Shown piece after piece: positions 33,073 through 44,599 of a stretch of DNA of 64,000 nt (position 1 is its first letter; each line of letters opens with the position of its first letter). Source of the DNA: Desmodus rotundus (taxonomy: Eukaryota; Chordata; Mammalia; Chiroptera; Phyllostomidae). Both the position numbers and the translations under genes were made by a program. Where the stretch lies: positions 107,673,951 to 107,737,950 of the forward strand of contig NC_071389.1 of assembly GCF_022682495.2 (NCBI RefSeq), written 5' to 3'. The notes under the pieces were generated by a model. The model worked only from the letters and a program-made list of their open reading frames with translations. It ran no database searches and was not told the origin of the DNA.

Positions 33073-35019
33073 AGGAGAAACCAAGATGGAGGCATAGGTA
33101 GACACACTGCACCTCCTCGCACAACCAAAAGAAGGACAACAACAATTTTTTTTAAAAAAACAACCAGAACTGACAGAAAATCGAACCACACGGAAGTCCA
33201 ACAACCAAGGAGATAAAGAAGAAACACTTTTCCACACCGGTAGGAGGGGCGGAGATGGGCAGCCGGCCAGACAGGACTCTTAGCGATGTGGCCAGACCCA
33301 GAGATTTGTGGACTGTGGAATGAACCGGGCAGGCAGTGCGACCGCTAGCAGACCCCACGGCCCCACATTCGCGCACAGATAAACTGGAAGGAACAGCGGG
33401 GGAGCGAAAACAGACCACACAACCCAGGGCTCCAGCTCAGGGAAATAAAGCCTCAAACCTCTGATTGAAAACACCTGTGGGGGTTGAGGCGGCAGCAGGA
33501 GAGACTCCCAGCCTCACAGGAGAGGTCATTGGAGAGACCTACAGAGGCCTAGAGCGTGCACAAGCCCACCCACTCGGGAACCAGCACCTGAGGGGCCCAG
33601 TTTCATTGTGGGTAGTGGAGGGAGTGACTGAAACCCGACAGAGAGTGGAGCAGGCGCCATTGCTCCCTCTGGGCCCCTCCCCCCCATACAGTGTCACAGC
33701 ACAGCAACCAGTGCTACCCCACCCTGGTGAACACCTAAGGCTCCACCCCTTTACATAACAGGCAAGCCAAGACAAAAAAAAATGGCCCAAATGAAAGAAC
33801 AGATTAAAGCTCCAAAAATAATTCAACTAAGCAGCGAACAGATAGCCAACCTATCAGATGCACAGTTCAAAACACTGGTAATTAGGATGCTCACAGAATT
33901 GGTTGAATTTGGTCTCAAATTAGATGAAAAAATGAAGGCTATGCTAAGAGAAACAAAGGAAAATGTACAGGGAACCAATAGTGATGGGAAGGAAACTGGA
34001 ACTCAAATCAACGGTGTGAACCAGAAGGAAGAAAGAAACATCCAACCAGAAAAGAATGAAGAAACAAGAATTCAAAAAAATGAGAAGAGGCTTAGGAACC
34101 TCCCGGACATCTTGAAACATTCCAACATCCGAATTATAGGGGTGCCAGAAGAAGAAGAGGAAGAACAAAAAATTGAAAACTTATTTGAACAAATAATGAA
34201 GGAGAACTTCCCTACTCTGGCAAAGGAAACAAACTTCCAGGAAGTCCAGGAAGCTCAGAGAGTCCCAAAGAAGCTGGACCCAAGGAGGAACACACCAAGG
34301 CACATCATCATTACATTACCCAAGATGAAACAGAAGGAAAGAATCTTAGAAGCAGCAAGAGAAAAGGACACAGTTACCTACAAAGGGGTTCCCATAAGAC
34401 TGTCAGCTGATTTCTCCAAAGAGACCTTACAGGCAAGAAGGGGCTGGCAAGAAGTATTCCAAGTCATGAAAGGCAAGGACCTACATCCAAGATTACTGTA
34501 TCCAGCAAAGCTATCATTTAGAATGGAAGGGAAGATAAAGTGCTTCTCAGATAAGGTCAAGTGAAAGAAGTTCATCATCACCAAGCCCTTATTATATGAA
34601 ATGTTAAAGGGATTTATCTAAGAAAAAGAAGATAAAAAATAGGAACAGTAAAAATGACAGCAAACTCACAGTTATTAACGATTGCACCTAAAACAAAAGC
34701 AAGAGCAAACTAGGCGAACAACTAGAACAGGAACAGAACCATAGAGATGGAGATCACATGGAGGGTTGTCAACAGGGGAGTGGGAGGGGGAGAGGGGAGG
34801 AAAGGTACAGAGAATAAGTAGCATAGATGATAGGTGGAAAATAGACAGGGGGAGGGTAAGAATAGTATAGGAAATGTAGAAGCCAAATACCTTATATGTA
34901 TGACCCATGGACATGAACTATAGGGGGGAATGTGGGAGGGAGGAGGTGTGCAGGATGGAGTGGAGTGAAGGGGGGGAAATAAGACAACTGTAATAGCATA
35001 ATCAATAAATATAATTTAA
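33073..35019 (+). mobile_element. Half-L1 (HAL1-like) retrotransposon, copy 3, best preserved
   Basis: Starts at GAGAAACCAAGATGGAGG and has a 5' UTR of about 700 bp, one long ORF1 (33782-34564), a G-rich 3' UTR and the end CAACTGTAATAGCATAATCA plus an A-rich tail. It contains no ORF2. It is inserted in an older L1; weak flanking similarity (acaatca / acaatgca) may be the target duplication. It is very close to copy 2 but lacks the 5' UTR tandem duplication. Confidence 0.85.
33782..34564 (+). CDS. HAL1-like ORF1 protein, 260 codons open, C-terminus truncated
   Basis: The frame opens with MAQMKEQIKAP and stays open to a TGA at 34562-34564. The related copy at 2.4 kb shows that the family frame continues for 19 more residues (ending LYEMLKGLI). 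Segments in order are: an N-terminal LSDAQFKTLVIRMLTEL block, a short heptad region at about 50-105, an RRM-type NIRIIGVPEEEEEEQ segment at about 117-131, and a C-terminal domain with TLQARRGWQEVF and LLYPAKLSF. The coiled coil is clearly shorter than in the ORF1 of the L1 at 26.6 kb. Such a protein could bind L1-type RNA, but whether it is made is unknown. It may equally be a decayed copy that happens to have a single lesion. Confidence 0.75.
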   Translation: MAQMKEQIKAPKIIQLSSEQIANLSDAQFKTLVIRMLTELVEFGLKLDEKMKAMLRETKENVQGTNSDGKETGTQINGVNQKEERNIQPEKNEETRIQKNEKRLRNLPDILKHSNIRIIGVPEEEEEEQKIENLFEQIMKENFPTLAKETNFQEVQEAQRVPKKLDPRRNTPRHIIITLPKMKQKERILEAAREKDTVTYKGVPIRLSADFSKETLQARRGWQEVFQVMKGKDLHPRLLYPAKLSFRMEGKIKCFSDKVK

Positions 35020-36125
35020 AAAAAGAAACAATGCAATAAAAAGCCAACCTATGGAAAGTTTGAAAATATTTTCAGACCATGTATCTCATAAGGGGTTAAC
35101 AACCAAAATATGTAAGGAACATTTACAACTCAATAGCAAAAACAAAATTTTTTTAAACCCAATCTGAATTTTATAAATAGAAAAGGACAAAGGACTTAAA
35201 CATTTTTCGAAAGAAGATATTCAAATGGCCAACAGGGACATGAAAAAGTGCTCACCTTCACTAATAATCAGGGAAATGCAATCAAAACCACATGAGATAT
35301 CACCTATTTGATTGAGATTCAAATAACCTGTTACAATGGCATTATCAAAAATACAGCAAGTACTGGTAGAGGTGTGCACTGCTGGTAAGAATGTAAATGG
35401 TACAACTATAATGGAAAACAATATGGAGATCCCTCAAAAAATTAAAAACAGAACTACCACATGATCCAGCAATTTTAATTCTGAATATATATCCAAAGAA
35501 AATGAAATCACTATCTCAAAAGAGATATATCTACACTCCCATGTTCACTGAAACATTATTCAGGATAATCAAGACATGGAAACAACCTAAATATCTATTG
35601 ACAGATGAATGGATAAAGAAAACGTGACACATACACAGACAATGGAATATTTTTTTAGCCATAAAAAAGGGAAATCCTGTAATTTGTAACAACATGGATG
35701 GACCTAGGGGCAGTATACAAATAAGTCAGACAGAAAAAAGTTAAACACTGTATGATCTCACTTTTATGTGGAATCTAAAAAAGCCCAACTCAAAGAAATA
35801 GAGAGCCAAACAATGGTTGCCAGGAGCTGGGGAGTGACAGAAATGGGGAGAAGTTGGTCAAAGGATACAAACTGCCAGCTATAAAATGAATAAATTCTGG
35901 AGATCTAATGTGCAGTACAGTGACTATAATGAACAATACTGTATAAGGGAGTAGATCCTAAAGGTTACCACCAAAAGAAAAAAAAAAGGTAATTATGTGA
36001 TGGGGTGGAGGTGTTAACTACCTTTATTGTGGTAATCATTTTGCAATAAATGTATGCCAAATCATACACCTTAAACTTACATATGTTATATGTTTACAAT
36101 ATCTCACTAAAGCTGGGAGAAAAAG
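35020..36125 (+). mobile_element. Old L1 3' end (ORF2 C-terminus and 3' UTR)
   Basis: Resumes the L1 interrupted at 33072: 'aagccaacctatggaaagtt', 'ctcataaggggttaacaac', 'atgaaaaagtgctcac', 'ggaaatgcaatcaaaacca', then a 3' UTR with 'ttatgtggaatctaaaaaag' and the terminal 'tacaccttaaacttacatat'. Many stops; no open frame. Confidence 0.88.
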
Positions 36126-36639
36126 AAAGCATTCCACATATATACTTACACTTTCCTGTTTTGGACAATTACAGTTTTGGAAAGACAGGAATGGGAATTG
36201 GCACTTTAAGAATACTTAGGAAAATCACTAACATGTGGTATATTATTACTCCACTCTATATAGATCACAAAGTTATTAATTTTCTTAAAAGTTACTAAGA
36301 ACAGATACATGTCCTACCTATATCATAGGATATTCATAGAGAAAAGGCATGTAAAGTAGATGCATATATGATTATGTTAGAGACCTTCATTACCAAGACT
36401 AGAGAATCCAGAACTTCTCATTCCTTCTACCCCTTATTCGTACAATCCACTTTAAGTAAACTTTACACCATCTCTGTGGAATAATAATTTGCAATCCACT
36501 TTAAATTAAAGGCTTACTATTTCTATGAAAGGTGTGTTACAATCTCTTTTATTGTAACTATTATATCTCTATGGAACAGTAATTAAACAGTCACTGCATA
36601 GACGAGAGTCTCGGTCTGAAAAACAACTGTGGCAAGGCT
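36126..36639. other. PAN3 intron 1, unclassified
   Basis: No exon or recognised repeat. Confidence 0.4.
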
Positions 36640-36775
36640 GATATTCCTTTTATTTTACAGTTAAACTATGATTCAGAGAGATTTAGATAGTTTACCTAAA
36701 GTCACAAAGCTAGTAAGTGACAGGACCTGGAATAGAAAAGCAATTTCTCTATTGCACTAAACTGCCTTTCAATTT
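36640..36775 (-). mobile_element. MIR SINE fragment, reverse orientation
   Basis: 'ttattttacagttaaactat' and 'aaagtcacaaagctagtaag' followed by 'tgacaggacctggaa' match the MIR reverse complement. Confidence 0.75.
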
Positions 36776-37378
36776 TTAAGAGAGGGAATTAGAAATAAAA
36801 AGATGAAATTTCAAGCCTTCAGTTTTTAAATGATCATGAGACACTCCAACTTTAAACCAAAGGGTCTTACAGTACCTAAAGAATTACAACTTCTGCATCT
36901 GTTAGCAGTTACCCTACAACTTCCAACATATAAATGCATATGGTAATAATCTACTTCAAAAAAAAAAAAAAAGCCCACCCCACACCTTAACTAAATAAAT
37001 ATTCTACTTCACTGTTAGTCTTGCCCCCTCTGGATAAAATGAGTTTCATTCCCAAAACATTACAATAGATCAATGTTATGCAAAGGACAGTCCAATAATT
37101 TTGGTAAATGCCGGGGGAAAAAAAGCACACCATTTCTTTACCAACAACTTTTCAGGGCCATGTGAACTGTGACAATCCAAAAAAAAAAGTAGAATACTTC
37201 CCAAATTCACTTGACTGGAGAACTCTTTCTACATAGAACAGCCTGAGAGGCTGGAGTTCCAAAGAACACACTTTACAAAAAGTGTCCAGTGGCTTTCCTT
37301 TGCCAACAAGGACATCACAGACAAGATGCTGGCAATGCTATCCCAAAAGACGAAATCCAAACTTCTCAGTCTGATATT
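36776..37378. other. PAN3 intron 1, unclassified
   Basis: A-run at 36958-36972. Otherwise nothing recognised up to the RPSA pseudogene target site. Confidence 0.4.
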
Positions 37379-38479
37379 AAAAAGCCCTCAAATCTTTCCA
37401 CACTACCCAGAGAGAGGCCCATACAGCATCGTTCTCTGTTCCCACATAACCTAAAGGAAAACTTTCACAATGTCTGGAACACTTGGTGTCCTGGCAAATG
37501 AGGAGGATGTCCTCAAATTCCTTGCAGCAGGAACTCACTTAGGTGGCACGAATGTTGACTTCCAAATGGAACAGTGTATCTATAAAACTGATGACATCTA
37601 CATCATAAATCTGAAGAGAACCTGGGAGAAGCTTCTGCTGGCAGCTTGTTCCATTGTTGCCATTGAAAACCCCAATGACACCCCCAATAAATTCAATAAA
37701 AAAGAAAAAAGTCAAAAGGAATAACTCTGATGTCAGTGTCGTATCATCCAGGAACACTGGCCAGTGAGCTGTGCTGAAGTTTGCTGCTGCCACGACAGCC
37801 ACTGCTGTTGCCTGCCACCTCTCTCCTCCTGGAACCGTCACTAACCAAATCCAGGCAGCCTTCCCAGAGCTGAGACTGCTGGTGATTACTGATCCCAGGA
37901 CTGATCACCAGCCACTCACAGAGGCATCTTGTTTAACTGCCTACCACTGCTCTGTGTCACACAGACTCTCCTCTGCGCTGTGTGGACATTGCCACCTCTG
38001 GCAACAACAAGGGGGCTCACTCCGTGGGTCTGATGTGGTGATGCTTGCCTGGAAAGTTCTGCACATGCGTGGCAGCATCTCCTGTGAACACCCATGGGAG
38101 ATCCCGCCTGATTTCTACTTCTACAGAGATCCTGAAGAGATTGAAAAGAGCAGGTCACTGATGAAAAGGCTGTCACTAAACAAGAATTTCAGGGTGAATG
38201 GACTGCATCAGCCCGAGTTCCGTGCTGCTCAAGTCAACCTGAGGTCACAGGTCTGAAGGCCTGCAGGTGCCCTCTGTTCCTATTCAGCAGTTTCCTACTG
38301 AAGCCTGAGGCACTCAGCCTGCCACTGAAGACTGGTTGGTCTGCAGCCCCCACTACTCACGCCACTGAATGGGTAGGAACAACTACTGAGTGGTCTTAAG
38401 CTGTTTTTCCACAAACTCTTAAACAGAATGGAAATAAGGGTGACAGAAAATAAAGTGTCTTTCTTAAAAAAGCCCTCAA
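37379..38479 (+). pseudogene. RPSA: RPSA (40S ribosomal protein SA / laminin receptor) processed pseudogene
   Basis: An intronless copy of RPSA mRNA (about 37392-38466) is flanked by AAAAAGCCCTCAA at 37379-37391 and 38467-38479. The 5' UTR block 'ggcccatacagcatcgttct' is present. The coding match starts at ATG 37470 ([18 protein letters not shown]) and ends at TAA 38397-38399. RPSA normally encodes about 295 residues. Here the frame is lost by an insertion of about 50 bp near 37672-37725, rich in A and containing stops, and by further indels around 37770 and 37930-38050. Later segments still read [23 protein letters not shown] and [12 protein letters not shown]. The matching duplications show L1-mediated retroposition. 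No functional protein is expected. Confidence 0.95.
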
Positions 38480-39089
38480 CAATCTGTTCTCAAACTATCA
38501 TTCTAATATTTCCTTAAAGTGCTGGACTTTAGTATTAGTTTTGCCACTTACCAGCCACAAAGTCTTTGGGCAACATGCTTATAAAATGAACATTATACCA
38601 TCTCTTGTAAAGTAAGAATGATGCCATCTACCCTGCAAACTTCAATGAAAGTTATTTAAAAACAATGAAACAGTATCTTTAGAATTCTTTTAAAAATCTT
38701 AATGGTGGCACAATACAAATTTATTAAAGTGAATTGTATAAAATGGCTGCATGTTGTAGTACGTAATTTGTATTTCAATAGTTATTTTTAAAATCAGTGG
38801 AGTAAAAATGAGTACCTTACACAGCTCTTTCCAAAAGATCAAGGATTAGAGTGTAAAATAAAAGTATATACATCTACTATAAAAAGATCTTTACAATAAT
38901 CATAACATTATTGAGTTCTCTCTAGTCAAAATGACATACTCATTGTATATTTTCAAAGTCCACATTTGTAAAGTGCAGTAACATTAGTTATAGAGTAACA
39001 TCAATTCCTACACACATACACCCCCCCAGCCCCATGTTCAAGACCCAGATATAATGAATAAGGAAAAAATACTTGGAATTAGAAATTGA
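38480..39089. other. PAN3 intron 1, unclassified
   Basis: AT-rich intron; no exon or nameable repeat. Confidence 0.4.
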
Positions 39090-39275
39090 GTTCTAATTGC
39101 ACTATTGCCACTTACTAGATGTATGACCTTGAGCAAACAACCCTCTACATTTCATTTCTTCATCTGAAAAAGAAAGTAATACCACCTCAATCACAGGGTG
39201 TGTTAGGGACTCAAGTGAGGTAACTACTCAAAGTGCCCAGCATCTTGTCTCAAAGGTAATTACAAATGTTAATGT
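39090..39275 (+). mobile_element. MIR SINE
   Basis: 'ttgccacttactagatgtat', 'gaccttgagcaaacaac', 'atttcttcatctgaaaaag' and 'agtgcccagcatcttgtct' follow the MIR order. Confidence 0.85.
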
Positions 39276-40568
39276 CCTCTTCTCTCATCTCCAGAATGTA
39301 CTCCCCAATTATTCTAAGCTATTAAAATCTTTAACTCTTAAGACGCTATTTGTATCATTCATTTGACTACCAAAAGACTTCTTTTAACCTATCTTTTATT
39401 GCTATCTTCTACTATTTAAACCTTTAAATTCTTACATGTTTCTGTACTATCTATCTACCCATCTAAATTATCAGTAAACTAAGATTTGGGACTAGTTCTT
39501 ATGCTTTTTGATATTCCCTAATCTAGTATTAGCACATTTGTATAAACACTTATTTACAATAATTAAACCCTTTCTCACAGTAAGAATAAAATATACAATA
39601 GGTTTTCATGTCCAAATTTTATGAAACACCCCATGCAAATGGTATTATTGCCTCCATTTTTCTGATGAGGAGATTGAGATTCAAAGATGCTAGGTGACAA
39701 TGCACTGGATGCAGGCCCAACAAACAGGCTCCCTCACCCATTCAGCAGAACTCCCACCCTTTTTTCTATTGGATCTGTAGGATGAGCACAGACTGAGCAA
39801 ACACAACTAGCAGTGAGCTCTGCTTCAACCAGTTGCAAACTATTGACCTTCAAAAAGTATATTTAATCTAAGTATCACATTCCTCCTCTGGAATAGATGT
39901 TATCATTTGTATTTTACAAATGGTCTACTTTCAGAGTCAGTGTAACAATAATGCAGTATACTGGCATGCTTGGATGATATCTGATGCCTATGCTTACTTT
40001 TTGTGGTTAACATTCATGTCCATTATAAATTTTATAATTTCTAATAAAATTATTTGTAAAAGGCAGCTTTTTCTTCCTGATGAAACACTACTGTTATTAT
40101 GTGGAATGCACTAAGGAAAATTTTTCATGTAGCTTTTTTATACATTTTAAGATATGAAAAGGTAGCTTGGAATATTTTACACATCTCCAACAAAACCCAT
40201 AGGAATCATCTGGAAGAAAAAACTCAAATCCAAAGCAGGTGGCTCAGTAGGACATATTGTTCTGTTTGAGGACGGAACTTCCCTTAAAAGCTCACAATCT
40301 CAAAACGCCAAGGGATCTATGAGAAAACAGTAATTAATGACTACGAATACTGTATTGCCAGTCCTGTGATAAAGCTTCTGTGCAGAGCCACAAAGAGACC
40401 AATTCTACACTTTAAGTTCTCCACCTAACTCCAAAGTGTATTCAACCAACACTGATGACTGCCAGAGAGAAGTGAGGCTTTAGTTAGTAGCACAGAGCAC
40501 CAATCATAAGTTAAATGTAGTAGACGTTTTAAGTGCATTATTTGATTTTTTTTTACCTACTCAAGAAC
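39276..40568. other. PAN3 intron 1, mostly unclassified
   Basis: A diverged reverse MIR fragment is likely at about 39650-39765 ('tctgatgaggagattgagat'). The block 40200-40500 is of mixed composition with no recognised repeat or exon. Confidence 0.45.
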
Positions 40569-41205
40569 TGTTGAAAATTGAACTGTGTCCTTCCAATATT
40601 CGTATGTTGATGTCCTAACCCCCAATATCTCAGAATTGACCTTATTTGGGTAAAGAGTCATTGCAGGTGTGATTGGTTAAGAGGAGGTCATTAGGATGAG
40701 CCCTAATCCAATGATTCATGACCTTATAAGGAAGAATTGAGACACAGACACACACCTAGGAAAAATGTCCTGTGAAGATGAAAGCAGAGATCAGGTGATG
40801 GTAGTACAAGCCAAGGAACCCAAAGACTGCAGGCAAACCACCAGAAGCTAGGTGAGAGGCATGAAACAGTTTATTTCCCACAGCCCCTAAAAGAAAGTGA
40901 CCCAGCCCTGGCCAGTGTGGCCCAGTTGGTTGGAGTGTCATACTGTGCACCAAAAGGTTGCGGGTTCAATTCCTGGTCAAGGGACACACCTGGGTTGCAG
41001 GATCGAGTTCAGACCCCAGTCAGGGTGCCTAAGGGAGGCAACCGATAGATGTTTCTCTCCCCCCTACTCCCTTTCCTCTCTCTCTAAAATCAATAAATGT
41101 ATCCTCAGGACAGGATTAGAGAAAAGAAAGTAATCCATCCAACACCTTGACCTCGAACTTTCAGGTTCTAGAATTGTAAAGGAACAGATTTCTGTTGTTT
41201 AAGCC
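40569..41205 (+). mobile_element. MLT1-type MaLR LTR interrupted by a Ves SINE
   Basis: Left part 40569-40898 has 'atgtcctaacccccaatat', 'gaccttataaggaagaattg' and 'gagccctaatccaatgattc'. Right part 41122-41205 has 'acaccttgacctcgaacttt' and 'atttctgttgtttaagcc'. Both belong to one MaLR LTR. The Ves SINE between them is younger. Confidence 0.82.
40889..41131 (+). mobile_element. Ves SINE nested in MLT1 LTR, 10-bp target-site duplication
   Basis: SINE at 40899-41121 with GCCCTGGCCAGTGTGGCCCAG and B-box GTTCAATTCCTGGTC. The tail 'atcctcaggacaggat' can form a small hairpin. AAAAGAAAGT flanks it at 40889-40898 and 41122-41131. Confidence 0.93.
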
Positions 41206-41869
41206 AAAAACAAAAAAGAGACAAAAGGTTAAATGAATTAAACCAACAACAGGCTAAAGAAAAGTATCTCAGTTAAAAGATTAAAAAGAAAAATTGTAAG
41301 TTAAAACAAACAAAGCACTTCTTAGTACTAAACTTTATTATTACAAGAATTTCTCTATAGCTGGAGCACTGAACATCATGCATCTTCATTCTAGTTAAGA
41401 ATATTTCTTAAAACACTTTTCATATTTATTTTTAAGTAGAAAACATAATATTAAACCACAACCTAATTGAGATAAGTCCACAAGGAGCTAACAATGTGAT
41501 TCAAATACTTAAGCTTTTCAGTGACCAACTAGACCAAACTTTTCCCTCTTGAACTCTGAACCGTTTGCTTTGAAGCATTCATTCCTGGGATATAAAGATG
41601 ATAGATGATGGATAGATAGAGAGATATAGATAGATAGATTTTACATACCCAATCTCAACAGTCCTTTAAGATATACATCATTACTGCCCATTTTGGTGGC
41701 AGTGGCAGAGATTTGAAACCAGTCTTACTTCAAAAGCTCCAAAATCAAATATACTATATACCTCTCAATCATTCCTAAACTCTAGACTCACAATTACAAC
41801 TGCCTATTATTAAATGCCTCCAACTAGATTATGTGGTAAGTACTTTTAAAATAAAATTTCATTTGTCCT
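41206..41869. other. PAN3 intron 1, GATA-rich simple repeat and unclassified DNA
   Basis: An imperfect (GATA)n tract lies at about 41600-41640. Nothing else recognised. Confidence 0.5.
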
Positions 41870-42512
41870 TAGCTCCTTTCTCTCCCTCATCCATTCCATC
41901 CTCAAGTAACTGCTTCGCCAGATCTTTCTCAAATGTGTCCCCTATGTTTTATTTCCACTTGACCAAATCAGGTGCTGATATTTCTCCCTTCAACTACTAA
42001 AAAAATTACTCCAAATGGTTTCGCTATCTTTATCCTTAGCAGCCACAGTTATCTTTTTAAGACAGAAACCTTATCACTTCACTTAGCACAACCTAGAAGG
42101 GCATTCACAATGTGGGCACACAATCTATCACCCCATGCCACTCTCCATAATATACTGTCTATTCTGTATCACATCAAATGTCTACAGAACAAAATCGTAA
42201 TTCAATGCTTCCTCTCAAAACCTTTGTGTCCTTGTTCTCACGTGCCTAGGATGTTTTTCTTTACTATGGGCATGCTTCAGCCATCTTCCAAAAAATAGTT
42301 CAAATGTGACCTCTTCAAGAAACCGTCCAAAATATCCCTGAATAGAGTTTGTTATGCATTTTATGTTTATAGCATATTACACTATGCAAAACTTACACAT
42401 TTCAAAAATCTTTACTACACTATGCATTCATAGGTTGTCAGGACCATGCATCTTTTCTTTGCCCCCAATACCTGTATATCTGGCACAGAGTTGTTCAATA
42501 AATGTTCTGTAA
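41870..42512 (+). mobile_element. L2 LINE 3' end
   Basis: Shows the L2 3' hallmarks: 'aaatgtgacctcttcaagaa', 'accgtccaaaatatccctga', 'gttgtcaggaccatgcatct' and the terminal 'ggcacagagttgttcaataa'. Ancient mammalian LINE, non-coding. Confidence 0.75.
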
Positions 42513-43325
42513 TTAAGCTTTCTCTAGTCAGTGCCCACAGTACACACATACTCACTTACTAAAGAGTAAGTCATCTGCATAAAATATCAGGCCTCCAGAG
42601 AGGCAAACTAATATTGTTTTAAAATCTGCAAGATCTGGCTGGCAAACTGGCCCTCATGGAACCTGTCTAACCTTTGTACCATGATAGCCGCAGCAATGCC
42701 TATAGCAAGACCTAGGGGGAAAATCCTGAAACAGCTGTTTCATACAGATCAAGAGGTTTAACAGCTGAAAGTCTATTGTTCCACACTGGACTATATAAAC
42801 TGCTTTGACTTGAAAAAATTTTTAAATACACATCATCACTTAGTCTATTTAATGTGAAAGGACAGCTGTGCAGCAGACTCTGCTGAACACCTGATTCTAG
42901 GAGTGCTACAATACTACAGGCCTTCCAAGATGAGTTGGCTACAAAGCTGACTATAAACAACTAAATAAATGAGCTCTCCGGTGAAGCTATTTAATACTTA
43001 GAACTGTTCATGCGATTGCTTACTGAATAATGTCTTCCAATAAGAGGCAGCTTTAATTTGGGGTAAGTGCCAAGACAATTGCTTTTTCTATATAATCATA
43101 AGTTGCCAATAAAGCAAGAAATGTTTTGAAAAGTCTTCTACTGTTCTTGTTTTCTCAGCAAAGTAACTTGAAATTTCATAATGGAGGGAGAAAACTTGTT
43201 TCTAAAAACCAGCATGTTCCTTGTGCAAATTAGTTTCAGATCACCTTAACCCATGATTCATTGAGAATGGAGAAGTAGAGATGAGTTGTTTTTTTTTAAT
43301 AGCACTAGTCACCTTTTATATTTTA
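42513..43325. other. PAN3 intron 1, unclassified
   Basis: No exon or recognised repeat. Confidence 0.4.
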
Positions 43326-44297
43326 AAATTATTGGGGCTACTCACACGACTCCACTCCAGGGAGACAAACAACCTAATTAAAAAATGGGCAAATGACTTG
43401 AACAGACACTTCTCCAAGGAGGACATACAGAGGGCCCAGAGACACATGAAAAGATGCTCAGCATCACTAGCCATCAGAGAGATGCAAATTAAAACCAAAA
43501 TGAGATACCACCTCACAAGGGTCAAAATGGCCATCATAAACAACAAACAAGTGTTGGAGAGGATGCGGAGAAAAAGGAACCTTAGTGCACTGTTGGTGGG
43601 AATGCAGGCTGGTGCAGCCACTGTGGAAAACAGTATGGAATTGCCTCAGAAAACTAAAAATGGAACTGCCTTTTGACTCAGCAATTCTGCTGCTGGGATT
43701 ATACTCTAAGAGCCCTGAAACACCAATCCAAAAGAACCTATGCACCCCAATGTTCGTAGCAGCACAATTTACAATAGCCAAGTGCTGGAAGCAACCCAAG
43801 TGCCCATCAGCAAACGAGTGGATCCAAAAACTATGGTACATTTACACAAAGGAATTCTACACAGCAGAGAGAAAGAAGGAGCTTATACCCTTTGCAACAG
43901 CATGGATGGAACTGGAGAGCATTATGCTAAGTGAAATAAGCCAGGCGGTGAGGGACAAATACCATATGATCTCGCCTTTAACTGGAACATAATGAACAAA
44001 AGAAAAAAGCAAACAAAATATAGCCAGAGACATTGAAGTTAAGAACAATCTAACAACAGCCAGAGGGGAGGGGGGAAGAAGGGTTTTCAGGAACTACTAT
44101 AAAGGACACATGGACAAGACAAGACCAAGGGGGAGGGTGGAAGCAAGGGAGGGAGGTTGGTTTGGATGGGATGGGGAGAAAATGCAGACAACTGTAATTG
44201 AACAACAATAAAATAATTTAAAAAATAAAATGTAAAAAATAAATTTAAAAATTAAAAAATAAAACAAAACAAAAACAAAAAATAAATCATTAGGGCT
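43326..44297 (+). mobile_element. Young 5'-truncated L1 with probable 14-bp target-site duplication
   Basis: Starts at ACTCACACGACTCC (43340), equal to position 30806 of the full-length L1, and runs through the ORF2 C-terminus and 3' UTR. It ends in 'acaactgtaattgaacaaca' and a long A-rich tail. AAATTATTGGGGCT (43326-43339) and AAATCATTAGGGCT (44284-44297) are likely duplications with two differences. The frame is shifted near 43590-43620 and again later, so only ORF2 fragments remain. Confidence 0.9.
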
Positions 44298-44599
44298 AAT
44301 GTAACCCAAGAATCTAAAAGGCAGTACCTGACACTGAGTAACTGCTCAATAAATATTAACTAAATGAATGAATGAATCTCTACTTTTAGCCCAAATTATA
44401 CTAAGTTGAAAGCTTGAGATAATGTAAATTTTTAACACATTAATTGGTATACATTAAGTCTTTTTATAATATATATTAGTTATTTTCAAAGCTGCCTTGA
44501 TAGTTTACATATCTCCAGATATGTGAGCCATTGGGCAAAAGTCCTGCTGGGGCAGATTTGAAAAGTATGACTATTTTGAATATCTTATTTTCAGCTAAT
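44298..44599. other. PAN3 intron 1, short L2/MIR-like end and unclassified DNA
   Basis: 'gcagtacctgacactgagta' followed by 'actgctcaataaatattaac' and an (AATG)n run at 44313-44376 is the usual MIR/L2 3' end. The rest is unclassified. Confidence 0.55.

Noticed and set aside
37470..37724. A small protein-coding gene starting [12 protein letters not shown]
   Set aside because: It is the frame remnant at the start of the RPSA processed pseudogene, lost after the A-rich insertion.
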